A stretch of DNA of 22,069 nucleotides from JARROD01 sp037384225 (lineage in GTDB: Bacteria; Pseudomonadota; Gammaproteobacteria; Pseudomonadales; Cellvibrionaceae), in assembly GCA_037384225.1 (NCBI GenBank), contig JARROD010000014.1:1-22069 (forward strand). Reading direction: 5' to 3'. Shown here one piece after another: positions 1-8,539 of the stretch (within the stretch, counting starts at the first letter, position 1; each line of letters starts with the position of its first letter). The translations under genes were made by a program, and so were the position numbers. The notes under the pieces were generated by a model, which saw only the letters and a list, made by a program, of their open reading frames with translations, was not told where the DNA came from and searched no databases.

Positions 1-345
1 CACTTGTTTTAAGCATTTGCAAGCGGTCATTTTGTGACCCCTGTTCGGTTTAGGCCCATTACGGGAGTAGGCTTCAAAAACACTGAATGCGCGTTTCCAC
101 CCCTTTACTTCTGACCCATTATAAGAGTTTAAATGCCATAAAAACATGCTTCCCGCTCAATCTTCAAGCCCTGTATGACAATATAATTAACCTGATAACT
201 GGGGTAATAGTTCTGCATTCAGGCACAACAGCAACCACATTCCCGGTTGGAATATTTAAGACACCATTAGAAGCCATTAGTGCATTTTATAAAAAGCCTT
301 ATAGAAGGTATTAACAATCCTTTTGCCGGATTTATAAAAAGGCCT
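1..345. other. AT-rich region without a recognisable gene, downstream of rlmE
   Basis: This stretch is visibly richer in A and T than the coding DNA that follows. The only long frame (plus strand, 87-314) has no clear ribosome binding site and no recognisable protein signature, so I do not call it. Visible structure includes a direct repeat, TTTATAAAAAG at 286-296 and again at 331-341, and a doubled CCATTAG near 264-280. A perfect 10-bp palindrome, AAAGGCCTTT (338-347), overlaps the rlmE stop. CCTTTT (319-324) and AAAAGG (337-342) could form a weak hairpin downstream of rlmE. In related genomes ftsH often follows rlmE; it is not seen here. Confidence 0.6.
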
Positions 346-969
346 TTAGCTATACACAAAGCCTTTGCCGACAATATAAAGTTCGCGGGAACGGGGGCGC
401 GAAGCACTGGGTTTACGGGTCAACACTGTTCGAAACCGGTTGCGGGCGTCCCGGATTAAGGCGTCAAAACCTTCACCCTGGAATACTTTGGCAACAAATG
501 CTCCCCCCGGTTTCAAAACCTGCCGAGTGAGATCCAGCGCCAGCTCCACCAGATACATGGATTTAGGCTGATCCATATCGGCAACCCCACTGATATTGGG
601 GGCCATATCCGAAATTACAAGATCGGCCCGCATGCCCCCTAACAACCCCAGAATACTATCGAGTACAGCCTGTTCTGTAAAATCCCCCTGAATAAACTCA
701 ACACCGGCAATCGTGTCCATAGGCAATATATCAGAGGCGATAACACGGCCTTTGTCACCTATTCGCTCGGCAACCACCTGAGACCAACCACCGGGTGCCG
801 CGCCCAAATCAACAACAACCATCCCGGGTTTCAGTAGGCGATCTTTAGCATCCAGCTCTACCAGTTTGTAACTGGCGCGAGAGCGGTAACCATCTTTTTG
901 AGATTGCTTAACGTAACGGTCACTAAAGTGTTCACGCAGCCAGCGAGAGCTGCTCTTCGATTTTGCCAT
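346..969 (-). CDS. rlmE: 23S rRNA (uridine-2'-O-)-methyltransferase RlmE (FtsJ/RrmJ)
   Basis: SAM-dependent enzyme that 2'-O-methylates U2552 in the A-loop of 23S rRNA late in 50S assembly; cytosolic. The 207-residue product matches the family length (209 in E. coli). The Rossmann SAM motif VVDLGAAPGGWSQ is at residues 52-64. The catalytic K-D-K-E tetrad fits K35, D121, K161 and E196, each exactly three less than in E. coli. The N-terminal SRWLREHFSD and YRSRASYKL segments are typical. I chose the ATG at 969 because the family begins with MAKSKSS-like residues. The frame stays open up to 1092, but that would add 41 unrelated residues and run into the divergent yhbY. Expressed divergently from yhbY over a gap of about 100 bp. 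Confidence 0.97.
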   Translation of the reverse strand: MAKSKSSSRWLREHFSDRYVKQSQKDGYRSRASYKLVELDAKDRLLKPGMVVVDLGAAPGGWSQVVAERIGDKGRVIASDILPMDTIAGVEFIQGDFTEQAVLDSILGLLGGMRADLVISDMAPNISGVADMDQPKSMYLVELALDLTRQVLKPGGAFVAKVFQGEGFDALIRDARNRFRTVLTRKPSASRPRSRELYIVGKGFVYS

Positions 970-1069
970 ACCAACTATTTTATTCTGGGTTAAACGTTTT
1001 TCTACGTAAAAATTAGCTCTGACATCGGAATTAACGGTAGAATAACACCTCAATTTCATAGGAGTTTTT

Positions 1070-1372
1070 ATGTCATTAAGCACCGCACACAAGAAACACT
1101 ATCGAACACTCGGTCATAACCTTAAACCCATTGTCACTATCGCCGGCAAGGGATTCAGCCAATCAGTACAGGAAGAGCTGGAGCGGGCCCTCGAAGACCA
1201 TGAACTGATCAAGGTGAGACTCGCGATCGCCGATCGAGAGTTGCGCAAAACCGTTGTCAAAGAAATGTGCGACAAGGCTAAAGCCGAACTGATCCAGGAA
1301 ATCGGAAAAGTGGCTTTATTGTTTCGCGCCGCCAAGCAAACCAACCCGAAGCTTTCCAATATCAACCGCTGA
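1070..1372 (+). CDS. yhbY: CRM-domain RNA-binding protein YhbY
   Basis: Small protein made of one CRM domain, which binds RNA and in E. coli associates with pre-50S ribosomal particles. The product is 100 residues. It shows the CRM hallmarks: a short basic N-terminus, the IVTIAGKGFS segment with the G-K-G-F loop at residues 26-29, then the ELERALEDHELIKVRL helix-strand unit. The start is set by a good AGGAG at 1060-1064, five bases before the ATG. It is divergent from rlmE, with which it shares a ribosome-maturation role, and convergent with greA (23 bp between stops). The gap to greA has no obvious terminator hairpin. Confidence 0.95.
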   Translation: MSLSTAHKKHYRTLGHNLKPIVTIAGKGFSQSVQEELERALEDHELIKVRLAIADRELRKTVVKEMCDKAKAELIQEIGKVALLFRAAKQTNPKLSNINR

Positions 1373-1395
1373 GCGACGCAATTTACAGTCATTGC

Positions 1396-1872
1396 TTAAA
1401 GATGTTTTACGGTGTCTATCTCGTACTCTATTTCGCCGCCCGGTGCTTTTACCACCACAACATCACCGACCTCTTTACCGATCAATGCCCGCGCGATAGG
1501 AGAGTTCACGGAGATTTTATTGTATTTCACATCCGCTTCATCGTCGCCAACGATCTGGTAGGATACCGTCTCATCGGTTTCCACGTTAATAATGTCCACC
1601 GTTACACCAAAAATCACTTTGTCACCGGCGGGAATTTTTTTAATGTCAATCACCTGTGCGTGTGACAGCTTGCCCTCGATGTCCTGGATACGGCCTTCAC
1701 AAAAACTCTGCTGCTCGCGCGCGGCGTGATATTCGGCATTTTCTTTTAAATCGCCGTGTTCGCGTGCCTCAGCTATAGCCTGCACAATGCGCGGACGCTC
1801 GGTTTTTTTCAAATGTTCAAGCTCTTCGCGTAACTTGTCCGCGCCTTCCACTGTCATTGGGAATTTATTCAT
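1396..1872 (-). CDS. greA: Transcript cleavage factor GreA
   Basis: Binds in the RNA polymerase secondary channel and stimulates cleavage of backtracked nascent RNA, rescuing arrested complexes. The 158-residue length equals that of E. coli GreA. The N-terminal coiled coil (about residues 1-75) carries the acidic tip residues D41 and E44 within HGDLKENAEYH. The C-terminal FKBP-like domain includes VGDDEAD and SVNSPIARALIGK. Its ATG overlaps the carB stop codon by four bases (ATGA, 1869-1872), so translation is probably coupled to carB. I see no separate promoter within carB, though one could be hidden in the coding sequence. Confidence 0.98.
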   Translation of the reverse strand: MNKFPMTVEGADKLREELEHLKKTERPRIVQAIAEAREHGDLKENAEYHAAREQQSFCEGRIQDIEGKLSHAQVIDIKKIPAGDKVIFGVTVDIINVETDETVSYQIVGDDEADVKYNKISVNSPIARALIGKEVGDVVVVKAPGGEIEYEIDTVKHL

Positions 1873-4800
1873 GCGCCGATTCTCCCATGTAGGTCCTGCA
1901 AGCGACGTACTTGCTGTTGTTGTCCAAACCGTATTGCCACACAGATCGCCTTGGCCGCAGCCAGTGTCGTTGTGCAGTAAACACGGTGATTTTCAGCACT
2001 GCGGCGAATGGATGCTGAATCTTTAGTAGCCTGTCTACCCTCGGTAGTGTTAATGATTATATCGATTTCATCATTTTTAATCATATCCACAATATGCGGC
2101 CGGCCTTCCATAACTTTGTTAACCACTCTAACCTCGAGTCCGGCTTGCCGTATCACCTGGGCCGTGCCGGTCGTCGCCACCAGTTTGAAACCCAGGTCGG
2201 CCAGTTCCTTAGCGACGATGACAATCCCGTTTTTGTCAAAATCCCGCACGCTGATAAACGCCGTTCCACTGGATGGAATTTCATCGCTGGCAGCCAGTTG
2301 CGATTTGGCGAAAGCTTCTGCAAAGGTTTCACCCACTCCCATCACCTCGCCGGTCGACTTCATCTCCGGCCCCAGTATAGGGTCCACTGCGGGGAATTTA
2401 TTAAACGGAAATACAGCCTCTTTCACGCTGTAGTAATCCGGAATAATTTCCTTCGTCACCCCCTGGTCGGCCAGCGTGCGGTTAGACTGACAGCGCGCGG
2501 CAATTTTTGCCAGCGACATACCGATACATTTAGAGACAAAAGGAACCGTGCGCGACGCGCGCGGGTTCACCTCTATCACGTAAATTTCACCATCCTGATA
2601 GGCAAGCTGTGTGTTCATCAAACCCACCACCCCCAGTTCTCGGGCCATTTTTTTCACCTGCGCACGCATCTCATCCTGAACCTCCTCAGGCAATGAGTAA
2701 GGTGGCAGTGAGCAGGCCGAATCCCCAGAGTGTACACCACACTGCTCGATATGTTGCATAATGGCACCGATAACAACTTCTTCACCATCGGATACCGCGT
2801 CGATGTCCACTTCAATGGCGTTATTCAAGAAATGGTCGAGTAACACCGGCGCCTCATCAGATACCTGCACGGCTTCCCGCATATAAGTACGCAGCTCTTC
2901 CTCCTTGTAAACAATTTCCATGGCACGCCCACCGAGCACATAGGACGGGCGCACAACCAACGGGTACCCCACCTCTCCGGCCGCGCGCACGGCCTCTTCG
3001 GTAGAGCGCACAATCGCGTTAGCCGGTTGTTTCAACGCTAAGCGATTCAGCATTTGCTGGAAGCGCTCCCGGTCTTCCGCACGGTCGATAGCTTCCGGGC
3101 TGGTACCGATAATGGGGACACCTTCCGCCGCCAAAGCCCGTGCCAGCTTCAACGGCGTCTGGCCGCCAAACTGAACAATCACGCCGGTAGGTTGCTCTTT
3201 GTGTACTATTTCCAGCACATCCTCCAACGTCACAGGCTCAAAAAACAGACGGTCTGAAATATCGAAATCTGTCGACACAGTCTCTGGGTTACAGTTAACC
3301 ATGATCGTTTCGTAACCGTCTTCACGCATGGCCAGCGCCGCGTGTACACAGCAGTAATCGAATTCGATCCCTTGCCCGATGCGGTTTGGACCGCCGCCCA
3401 GCACCATGATTTTTTCCCTCGTCGACGGCTCTGCCTCGCACTCTTCCTCATAGGTGGAATACATATAAGCAGTGGCTGTGGAAAATTCAGCCGCACAGGT
3501 ATCGACCCGCTTGTACACAGGCCGCACGCCCAGCTTTTGGCGATGATCACGCACCGTTTTTTCACTCACCCCCAGCAGATCCCCCAGACGCTTGTCGGAA
3601 AAACCTTTGCGTTTCAGGTATCGCATCAATGGCATGTCGATACTGGACAGGGGCATTGAAGACAGCTGTGTTTCACACTCCACCAGATCTTTTATCTGAC
3701 ATAAAAACCAGATATCAATGCCGGACGTTTCAGCCACTTCCTCGGCACTCATACCAATGCGGAAAGCGTCGGCCAAATACCAGATACGTTCACTCCCGGG
3801 GGTGGACAGGTCGCGGCGAATTCTGGCCAGAGCATCGTCGGAATTCAGTTTGACCTTGGGTTCAAACCCGGCTGACTCCACCTCCAACCCCCGCAGTGCC
3901 TTTTGCAGCGATTCCTGAAAAGTGCGGCCTATCGCCATCACCTCGCCTACAGATTTCATCTGGGTGGTCAGGCGCGCATCGGCATCACCAAACTTCTCGA
4001 AGGTAAACCGCGGCACTTTGGTAACCACGTAATCGATACTCGGCTCGAACGACGCCGGAGTAGCGCCACCGGTAATTTCGTTGTGCAGCTCGTCGAGGGT
4101 ATAGCCCACCGCCAGTTTCGCGGCAACTTTAGCGATTGGGAATCCAGTAGCTTTGGATGCCAAAGCCGACGAGCGAGATACCCGTGGATTCATTTCAATA
4201 ATCACCAGACGCCCGGTTTTCGGATCCATAGCGAACTGCACATTGGAGCCGCCGGTTTCAACGCCGATTTCGCGCAGCACCGCTATAGAGGCGTTGCGCA
4301 TGATCTGGTATTCCTTATCCGTGAGTGTCTGTGCCGGTGCCACGGTGATAGAATCTCCGGTATGCACACCCATGGGATCAAAGTTTTCTATCGAGCAAAC
4401 GATGATACAGTTGTCGTTTTTATCCCGCACCACCTCCATCTCAAACTCTTTCCAGCCCAATAGAGATTCGTCAATCAACAATTCGTGTGTGGGCGAGAGA
4501 TCCAGTCCGCGCAAGCAGATTTCTTCAAATTCCTCCCAGTTGTAAGCCACTCCCCCACCGGAACCTCCCATGGTAAACGAGGGGCGGATAATCACCGGAA
4601 AGCCGAATTTTTTCGGCACCTCCATGGCTTCTTTCAGGGAGTGGACAATGTCGGCACGGGCGCATTCGAGGCCGATTCGCTTCATCGCTTTGTCAAACGC
4701 GTCCCGGTCTTCGGCTTTGTAAATGGCATCATGGTTGGCGCCGATCAGCTCGACATTATACTTTTCCAGCACGCCGTTAGCATGTAGTGCCAGTGCGCAG

Positions 4801-5090
4801 TTCAAGGCGGTCTGTCCACCCATAGTTGGCAGAATGGCATCCGGACGTTCCCGCTCGATGATTTTGCTCACCGTCTGCCACTCGATAGGCTCGATATAGG
4901 TTGCATCGGACATCGTCGGATCGGTCATTATGGTCGCGGGATTCGAGTTCACCAGAATCACCCGGTAACCTTCTTCGCGCAGCGCTTTGCAGGCTTGGGC
5001 GCCGGAGTAATCAAACTCACAGGCCTGGCCGATGACAATGGGGCCTGCGCCAATAATCAGGATACTTTGTATGTCAGTTCTTTTTGGCAT
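1869..5090 (-). CDS. carB: Carbamoyl-phosphate synthase large subunit
   Basis: Large subunit of the glutamine-dependent enzyme that makes carbamoyl phosphate from bicarbonate, ammonia (channelled from CarA) and two ATP, feeding pyrimidine and arginine synthesis. At 1073 residues it equals the E. coli length. Order: carboxyphosphate ATP-grasp domain (about 1-400, with EMNPRVSRSS at 299-308), oligomerisation domain (about 400-550), carbamoyl-phosphate ATP-grasp domain (about 555-935, opening KIMVLGGGPNRIGQG and containing EVNPRASRTVPF), and a C-terminal MGS-like allosteric domain (about 936-1073, VNKVMEGRPH and INTTEGR). The gene follows carA after 97 bp and overlaps greA by 4 bp. The ATG at 5090 is certain from the conserved MPKRTDI start. 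Confidence 0.99.
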   Translation of the reverse strand: MPKRTDIQSILIIGAGPIVIGQACEFDYSGAQACKALREEGYRVILVNSNPATIMTDPTMSDATYIEPIEWQTVSKIIERERPDAILPTMGGQTALNCALALHANGVLEKYNVELIGANHDAIYKAEDRDAFDKAMKRIGLECARADIVHSLKEAMEVPKKFGFPVIIRPSFTMGGSGGGVAYNWEEFEEICLRGLDLSPTHELLIDESLLGWKEFEMEVVRDKNDNCIIVCSIENFDPMGVHTGDSITVAPAQTLTDKEYQIMRNASIAVLREIGVETGGSNVQFAMDPKTGRLVIIEMNPRVSRSSALASKATGFPIAKVAAKLAVGYTLDELHNEITGGATPASFEPSIDYVVTKVPRFTFEKFGDADARLTTQMKSVGEVMAIGRTFQESLQKALRGLEVESAGFEPKVKLNSDDALARIRRDLSTPGSERIWYLADAFRIGMSAEEVAETSGIDIWFLCQIKDLVECETQLSSMPLSSIDMPLMRYLKRKGFSDKRLGDLLGVSEKTVRDHRQKLGVRPVYKRVDTCAAEFSTATAYMYSTYEEECEAEPSTREKIMVLGGGPNRIGQGIEFDYCCVHAALAMREDGYETIMVNCNPETVSTDFDISDRLFFEPVTLEDVLEIVHKEQPTGVIVQFGGQTPLKLARALAAEGVPIIGTSPEAIDRAEDRERFQQMLNRLALKQPANAIVRSTEEAVRAAGEVGYPLVVRPSYVLGGRAMEIVYKEEELRTYMREAVQVSDEAPVLLDHFLNNAIEVDIDAVSDGEEVVIGAIMQHIEQCGVHSGDSACSLPPYSLPEEVQDEMRAQVKKMARELGVVGLMNTQLAYQDGEIYVIEVNPRASRTVPFVSKCIGMSLAKIAARCQSNRTLADQGVTKEIIPDYYSVKEAVFPFNKFPAVDPILGPEMKSTGEVMGVGETFAEAFAKSQLAASDEIPSSGTAFISVRDFDKNGIVIVAKELADLGFKLVATTGTAQVIRQAGLEVRVVNKVMEGRPHIVDMIKNDEIDIIINTTEGRQATKDSASIRRSAENHRVYCTTTLAAAKAICVAIRFGQQQQVRRLQDLHGRIGA

Positions 5091-5190
5091 TTCTAGCTCT
5101 GTGTGTTGTTCTATCTATATTTCAAACGGCCGGTATTGAAAGGCTTCCGGTTTAAGCGGTACGTGTGCACTGCTATAGTGAAATAGTGAA

Positions 5191-6354
5191 TTATCGCCCA
5201 CCACCGGCCTCCATCAGGCTGATAAAGCGGTCGAACAGCAGCGCTACATCGTGGGGGCCAGGACTCGCTTCCGGGTGCCCTTGAAAACTGAATGCGGGCC
5301 GATCTAACAGACTGATACCCTGCAGAGAACCGTCAAACAGCGATTTGTGAGTTGCTTTCACACGGCTCGGCAGGCTTGACTCATCAACGGCAAAGCCGTG
5401 GTTTTGGCTGGTAATCATGACCTTGCCGGTTTGCAGATCCAGCACTGGGTGGTTGGCGCCATGGTGGCCAAATTTCATCTTTTCAGTGCGGGCACCACAG
5501 GCGAGCGCCAGTAATTGGTGCCCCAGACAGATACCGAAAATGGGAATGCTTGTCTCCAACAGGTCTTTGATTGCCGCAATGGCGTAATCGCAGGGTTCCG
5601 GATCACCGGGGCCATTGGAGAGAAAAATACCGTCGGGTTGCAGCGCCAACACTTCGGTAGCCGGAGTGTGAGCAGGCACTACGGTCAACTCACATCCACG
5701 CGCGGCCAGCATGCGCAGAATATTGCGCTTGATGCCAAAGTCGTAAGCCACCACTTTGAAGCGGGCGTTTTCACACATTATATGGCCTTCGCCCAGTTTC
5801 CACACGCCTTCCGACCAGTGATAGGGTTCGGCGGTGGTGACTTCTCTGGCCAGGTCCATCCCCTTGAGCCCGGCGAATTTCCCGGCGGCTTCCACGGCGG
5901 CGTCGATGTCAATGTCGCCGGCCATAATACAGCCGTTTTGTGCCCCTTTATCACGTAAAATCCGGGTCAAGCGGCGGGTGTCTATATCGGCGATTCCGAC
6001 GATGCCACGCGTTTTCAGATATTCACTCAACGACCCCTCGCTGCGGAAATTACTGGCCAGCAATGGCAAATCGCGAATCACTAGACCCGCACTCCAGATA
6101 CGGGCACCTTCTTCGTCTTCTGCGTTCACACCGACATTGCCGATATGAGGGTAGGTAAGCGTTATTATCTGCCGGGCGTAGGAAGGATCTGTCAGAATTT
6201 CCTGATAACCGGTCATGGCCGTATTGAAAACGACCTCGCCACTGTAGGTGCCGTCAGCACCAATGGCACTACCTTGAAATACAGTGCCGTCCTCAAGCGC
6301 CAGAACAGCGGGCCTGGGTTGGGACTTGGCGGATAGGGGGGCCCCTGTAGTCAA
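5191..6354 (-). CDS. carA: Carbamoyl-phosphate synthase small (glutaminase) subunit
   Basis: Class I glutamine amidotransferase subunit that hydrolyses glutamine and passes ammonia to CarB. The product is 387 residues (382 in E. coli). An N-terminal CPSase_sm domain (about 15-150, MTGYQEILTDPSY) is followed by the GATase domain, with the nucleophile C276 in FGICLGHQ and the catalytic pair H360 and E362 in FQGHPEASPGP. The start is a TTG at 6354, placed six bases after an AGGAG (6361-6365). No in-frame ATG or GTG upstream explains the N-terminus. E. coli carA is also known to start at UUG. A 97-bp gap leads to carB, and the two are likely one operon with greA. Confidence 0.98.
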   Translation of the reverse strand: MTTGAPLSAKSQPRPAVLALEDGTVFQGSAIGADGTYSGEVVFNTAMTGYQEILTDPSYARQIITLTYPHIGNVGVNAEDEEGARIWSAGLVIRDLPLLASNFRSEGSLSEYLKTRGIVGIADIDTRRLTRILRDKGAQNGCIMAGDIDIDAAVEAAGKFAGLKGMDLAREVTTAEPYHWSEGVWKLGEGHIMCENARFKVVAYDFGIKRNILRMLAARGCELTVVPAHTPATEVLALQPDGIFLSNGPGDPEPCDYAIAAIKDLLETSIPIFGICLGHQLLALACGARTEKMKFGHHGANHPVLDLQTGKVMITSQNHGFAVDESSLPSRVKATHKSLFDGSLQGISLLDRPAFSFQGHPEASPGPHDVALLFDRFISLMEAGGGR

Positions 6355-6396
6355 ATGGTACTCCTCTGATATGGCTGTGAGTTGTCTGGCCTCGGT

Positions 6397-6412
6397 TGTC
6401 AGGCGCCCGACA
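6397..6412. promoter_or_regulatory. 16-bp near-perfect palindrome in the carA leader
   Basis: TGTCAGGCGCCCGACA is symmetric in 14 of 16 positions (TGTC/GACA half-sites around GGCGCC). It lies 43 bp upstream of the carA TTG start. Its size and symmetry fit a dimeric repressor operator, but it could also be a short RNA hairpin in the leader or chance in GC-rich DNA. I recognise no specific regulator. Confidence 0.3.
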
Positions 6413-6551
6413 GACGCTACCGCGCAGGTCGCGCGTGAACGGAGGTTGTTGGAAAAATTCCGTGTCCGTCATCCATTAACCGCTTGTAACCATTGGCGAT
6501 TGTACCGCCTGGCGGATGACCAAACATGGGCCGCAGGTTTTAAAGTTGTAA

Positions 6552-6588
6552 AAAAGCGGGATGAAACAACGCGCTTCACCCCGCTTTT
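6552..6588. terminator. Bidirectional Rho-independent terminator
   Basis: AAAAGCGGG (6552-6560) pairs with CCCGCTTTT (6580-6588). After one mismatch the stem continues with TGAA (6562-6565) and TTCA (6575-6578), closing a 9-nt loop. The stem is flanked by A and T runs on both sides, and the better U tract (six, at 6550-6555) is in the minus direction. It probably ends the minus-strand MCP transcript about 200 bp after its stop, insulating carA. If a carA promoter lay upstream of it, it could act as an attenuator instead. Confidence 0.85.
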
Positions 6589-6785
6589 AATATATCTTTA
6601 AGCACGACACAGCATTAACACGAGTAGCCAGTTGCCGCGATTTTGGTCAAATACAATCTAACGCGGCATTTTATGCGAAAACGGCTGTCACTGTCTATCC
6701 AGTATCTCACTCTACTTCCCCGAAGCCCGTCGGGAATAACATCCGCCGCCGAATTCTTTACCCAATCAGTGTTTAAATGACGGAA

Positions 6786-8339
6786 CTAGAGTTTAAACTG
6801 TTTGACAATACCGGCCATATTTGCCGCCATTTGCGCCAGTTTCGCTGTACTGGAAGCGATTTCCACAGATCCTTCCGCGGTCTGTCGGGCCACATTGGAA
6901 ATATTCTCCATGTTGTTTTCCATTTCCCGGGTCGCTGCGCTCTGTTCCTCCGAGGCACTGGCGATCTGATTGGTTTTATCCTTGATGGAACTCACACCCC
7001 CGGTAATGGCCTCCAGCGACCGGCTCGCCTCTTCCGCCTGCTTCACCGATTCACTCGCCTGGGCAGTTCCTTTTTCCATCATTTGCACGGCTTCACGAGC
7101 ACCGGTCTGGAGCCTTTCAATCATTTCCTGAATTTCCTGGGTCGAGGTCTGAGTCCGGGAAGCGAGTGTGCGCACTTCATCGGCCACCACGGCAAACCCG
7201 CGGCCCTGCTCCCCGGCCCGAGCCGCCTCGATCGCTGCGTTCAACGCCAACAGATTGGTCTGCTCGGCGATACCGCGAATGACATCCAGTACCGAACCGA
7301 TATTGTCAGTCTCTTGGCGCAGCTTGTCGATGACATCCGCAGCGGCATTAATATCCCTGGCAAGGCTTTCAATCTGCGACATGGTCGCCGTGACTACGCC
7401 TTTGCCATTTTTCGCCTCCGCATCTGCCTGCTCGGCGTTGTCCGCTGTCTGAGTAACATTGTGGGCAACATTCTCCACCACCGTGGCCATTTCCCGTACC
7501 GCGGTAACCACCTGTTGAATTTCCGATTGCTGGCTAACCACACCTTGCTCGGTTTCCTTGGCGGTGTGGGAGAGTTTTTCAGCGTTAGCGTTGAGCTCTG
7601 TGGCCGTGACGGAAAAATCTCCGATAATCTTGTGCACCCGATCAATAAAAGTGTTAAACCAGCGTGCCAGTTCCCCTACTTCGTTCTCAGTGCTGACATT
7701 TAGGCGCCGGGTGAGATCGCCTTCGCCTTCGGCAATATCCCGCATGGCTTCCACCACCGTGTTGATCGGCTTGACAATGCCCGCCTGGATAATGAAAGAA
7801 ATGGCCGCGGCCAAAATACTAATCACCATCACTGTCGCCACAGAGTTCCACACGGCGCTGTTTACAGCTTCCTGCAGTTCATCCAGACCGACTTTCATAT
7901 AGATTGAACCGACCCGAGCCCCATCGGCGATAATCGGTTCAAACAGTTCCAGGTGGTTGTTCTTGATTTCCAGCTTTTTGCTTTCCGCATTGGCGGGCAA
8001 TTCAGAGGGTAGCCCCGTTTGACTCTGCTGTTGATTTTGCTGGTACCACACAACAGGAGCACCCTTGTCACCGTAGACTACAGCAGCCTCTATGCGCGGA
8101 CTTTGCGACAGATTTTTCAGGTTTTCGCGCGCCGACGCCTTATCATTAAAGGCCAGCGCACCCGTGAGATTACCGCCTACTATGCGGGCCAGCGTCAATG
8201 AGTCCTTTTTAATGGCGCCATTTAAACGCTCTATTTCCATATTTACCGATACAATATTGGAAACCACCACGGCAATGACACTGGTTATGGTCACCCCCAA
8301 CAATACCCTCCACTTTAACGAGAAATTCCCGATGCCCAT
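6786..8339 (-). CDS. Methyl-accepting chemotaxis protein with periplasmic sensor (CHASE8-like)
   Basis: Transmembrane chemoreceptor that signals to CheA/CheW. Numbered from the chosen ATG (517 residues): TM1 at about 9-31; a periplasmic region of roughly 130 residues (SLTLARIVGGNLTGALAFND, then RIEAAVVYGDKG) that resembles CHASE8 sensor domains; TM2 at about 164-186; HAMP at about 187-240 (VKPINTVVEAM, EVGELARWFN); and a long signalling coiled coil whose tip EQTNLLALNAAIEAARAGE lies near 359-377. No C-terminal NWETF-type CheR tether is present. The frame extends 16 codons upstream to a TTG (8387), but the ATG at 8339 follows a GGGGT and precedes the usual short cytosolic N-terminus. Its ligand cannot be told. 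It separates dapB from carA, which are adjacent in many relatives. Confidence 0.95.
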   Translation of the reverse strand: MGIGNFSLKWRVLLGVTITSVIAVVVSNIVSVNMEIERLNGAIKKDSLTLARIVGGNLTGALAFNDKASARENLKNLSQSPRIEAAVVYGDKGAPVVWYQQNQQQSQTGLPSELPANAESKKLEIKNNHLELFEPIIADGARVGSIYMKVGLDELQEAVNSAVWNSVATVMVISILAAAISFIIQAGIVKPINTVVEAMRDIAEGEGDLTRRLNVSTENEVGELARWFNTFIDRVHKIIGDFSVTATELNANAEKLSHTAKETEQGVVSQQSEIQQVVTAVREMATVVENVAHNVTQTADNAEQADAEAKNGKGVVTATMSQIESLARDINAAADVIDKLRQETDNIGSVLDVIRGIAEQTNLLALNAAIEAARAGEQGRGFAVVADEVRTLASRTQTSTQEIQEMIERLQTGAREAVQMMEKGTAQASESVKQAEEASRSLEAITGGVSSIKDKTNQIASASEEQSAATREMENNMENISNVARQTAEGSVEIASSTAKLAQMAANMAGIVKQFKL

Positions 8340-8426
8340 AATCACATTACCCCAATTGCTATTGTTCTTGCTGCCCCAAATGCGCAACGCGCTAATCCAG
8401 TTAACAATCTAAATTAACTATCTAAG

Positions 8427-8453
8427 CTATCGATCATTATCAGGAATACTTTA
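8427..8453 (-). promoter_or_regulatory. FliA (sigma-28)-like promoter of the MCP gene
   Basis: On the minus strand TAAAGTAT (8446-8453) is followed after exactly 11 bp by ATCGATAG (8427-8434). The enterobacterial FliA consensus is TAAAGTTT-N11-GCCGATAA, so the match is 7/8 and 5/8 with ideal spacing. Transcription would begin near 8420, about 80 bp before the MCP start codon. This fits a motility-linked gene, but the -10 match is moderate. A sigma-70 GATAAT within the same stretch lacks a good -35. Confidence 0.5.
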
Positions 8454-8539
8454 ATCCCTGACTTCGAACTTTGGCACAAAACGACACGCGCTAATTCAAG
8501 CGCCTACTAAACCCCAGAAATGACACAAATGCAACAGTT

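Larger units (their letters stand above)
6355..6785. other. Intergenic region between the MCP gene and carA (carA leader and terminator)
   Basis: This 431-bp stretch has no convincing gene. From the carA side it holds the ribosome binding site (6361-6365), a 14-of-16 symmetric palindrome (6397-6412), a minus-strand TACAAT (6499-6504) that could be a carA -10 but lacks a good -35, and a strong bidirectional terminator (6552-6588). A further GC-rich hairpin (TTCCCCGA 6716-6723 with TCGGGAA 6730-6736) lies 50-70 bp past the MCP stop without a T run. No ArgR-box pair is recognisable. Confidence 0.55.

Noticed and set aside
87..314. 75-codon plus-strand frame in the AT-rich left region
   Set aside because: No ribosome binding site, no recognisable protein pattern, and AT-rich DNA full of short repeats.
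1036..1043. TAGAAT as yhbY -10 with CTGACA as -35
   Set aside because: The spacing is only 13 bp, too short for a normal promoter.
970..1092. N-terminal extension of rlmE by 41 residues
   Set aside because: The extension is not RlmE-like and runs into the start of yhbY; the ATG at 969 gives a family-length protein.
6499..6504. TACAAT as carA -10
   Set aside because: The best -35-like TTGGTC is only 13 bp away and nothing suitable lies at 16-18 bp.
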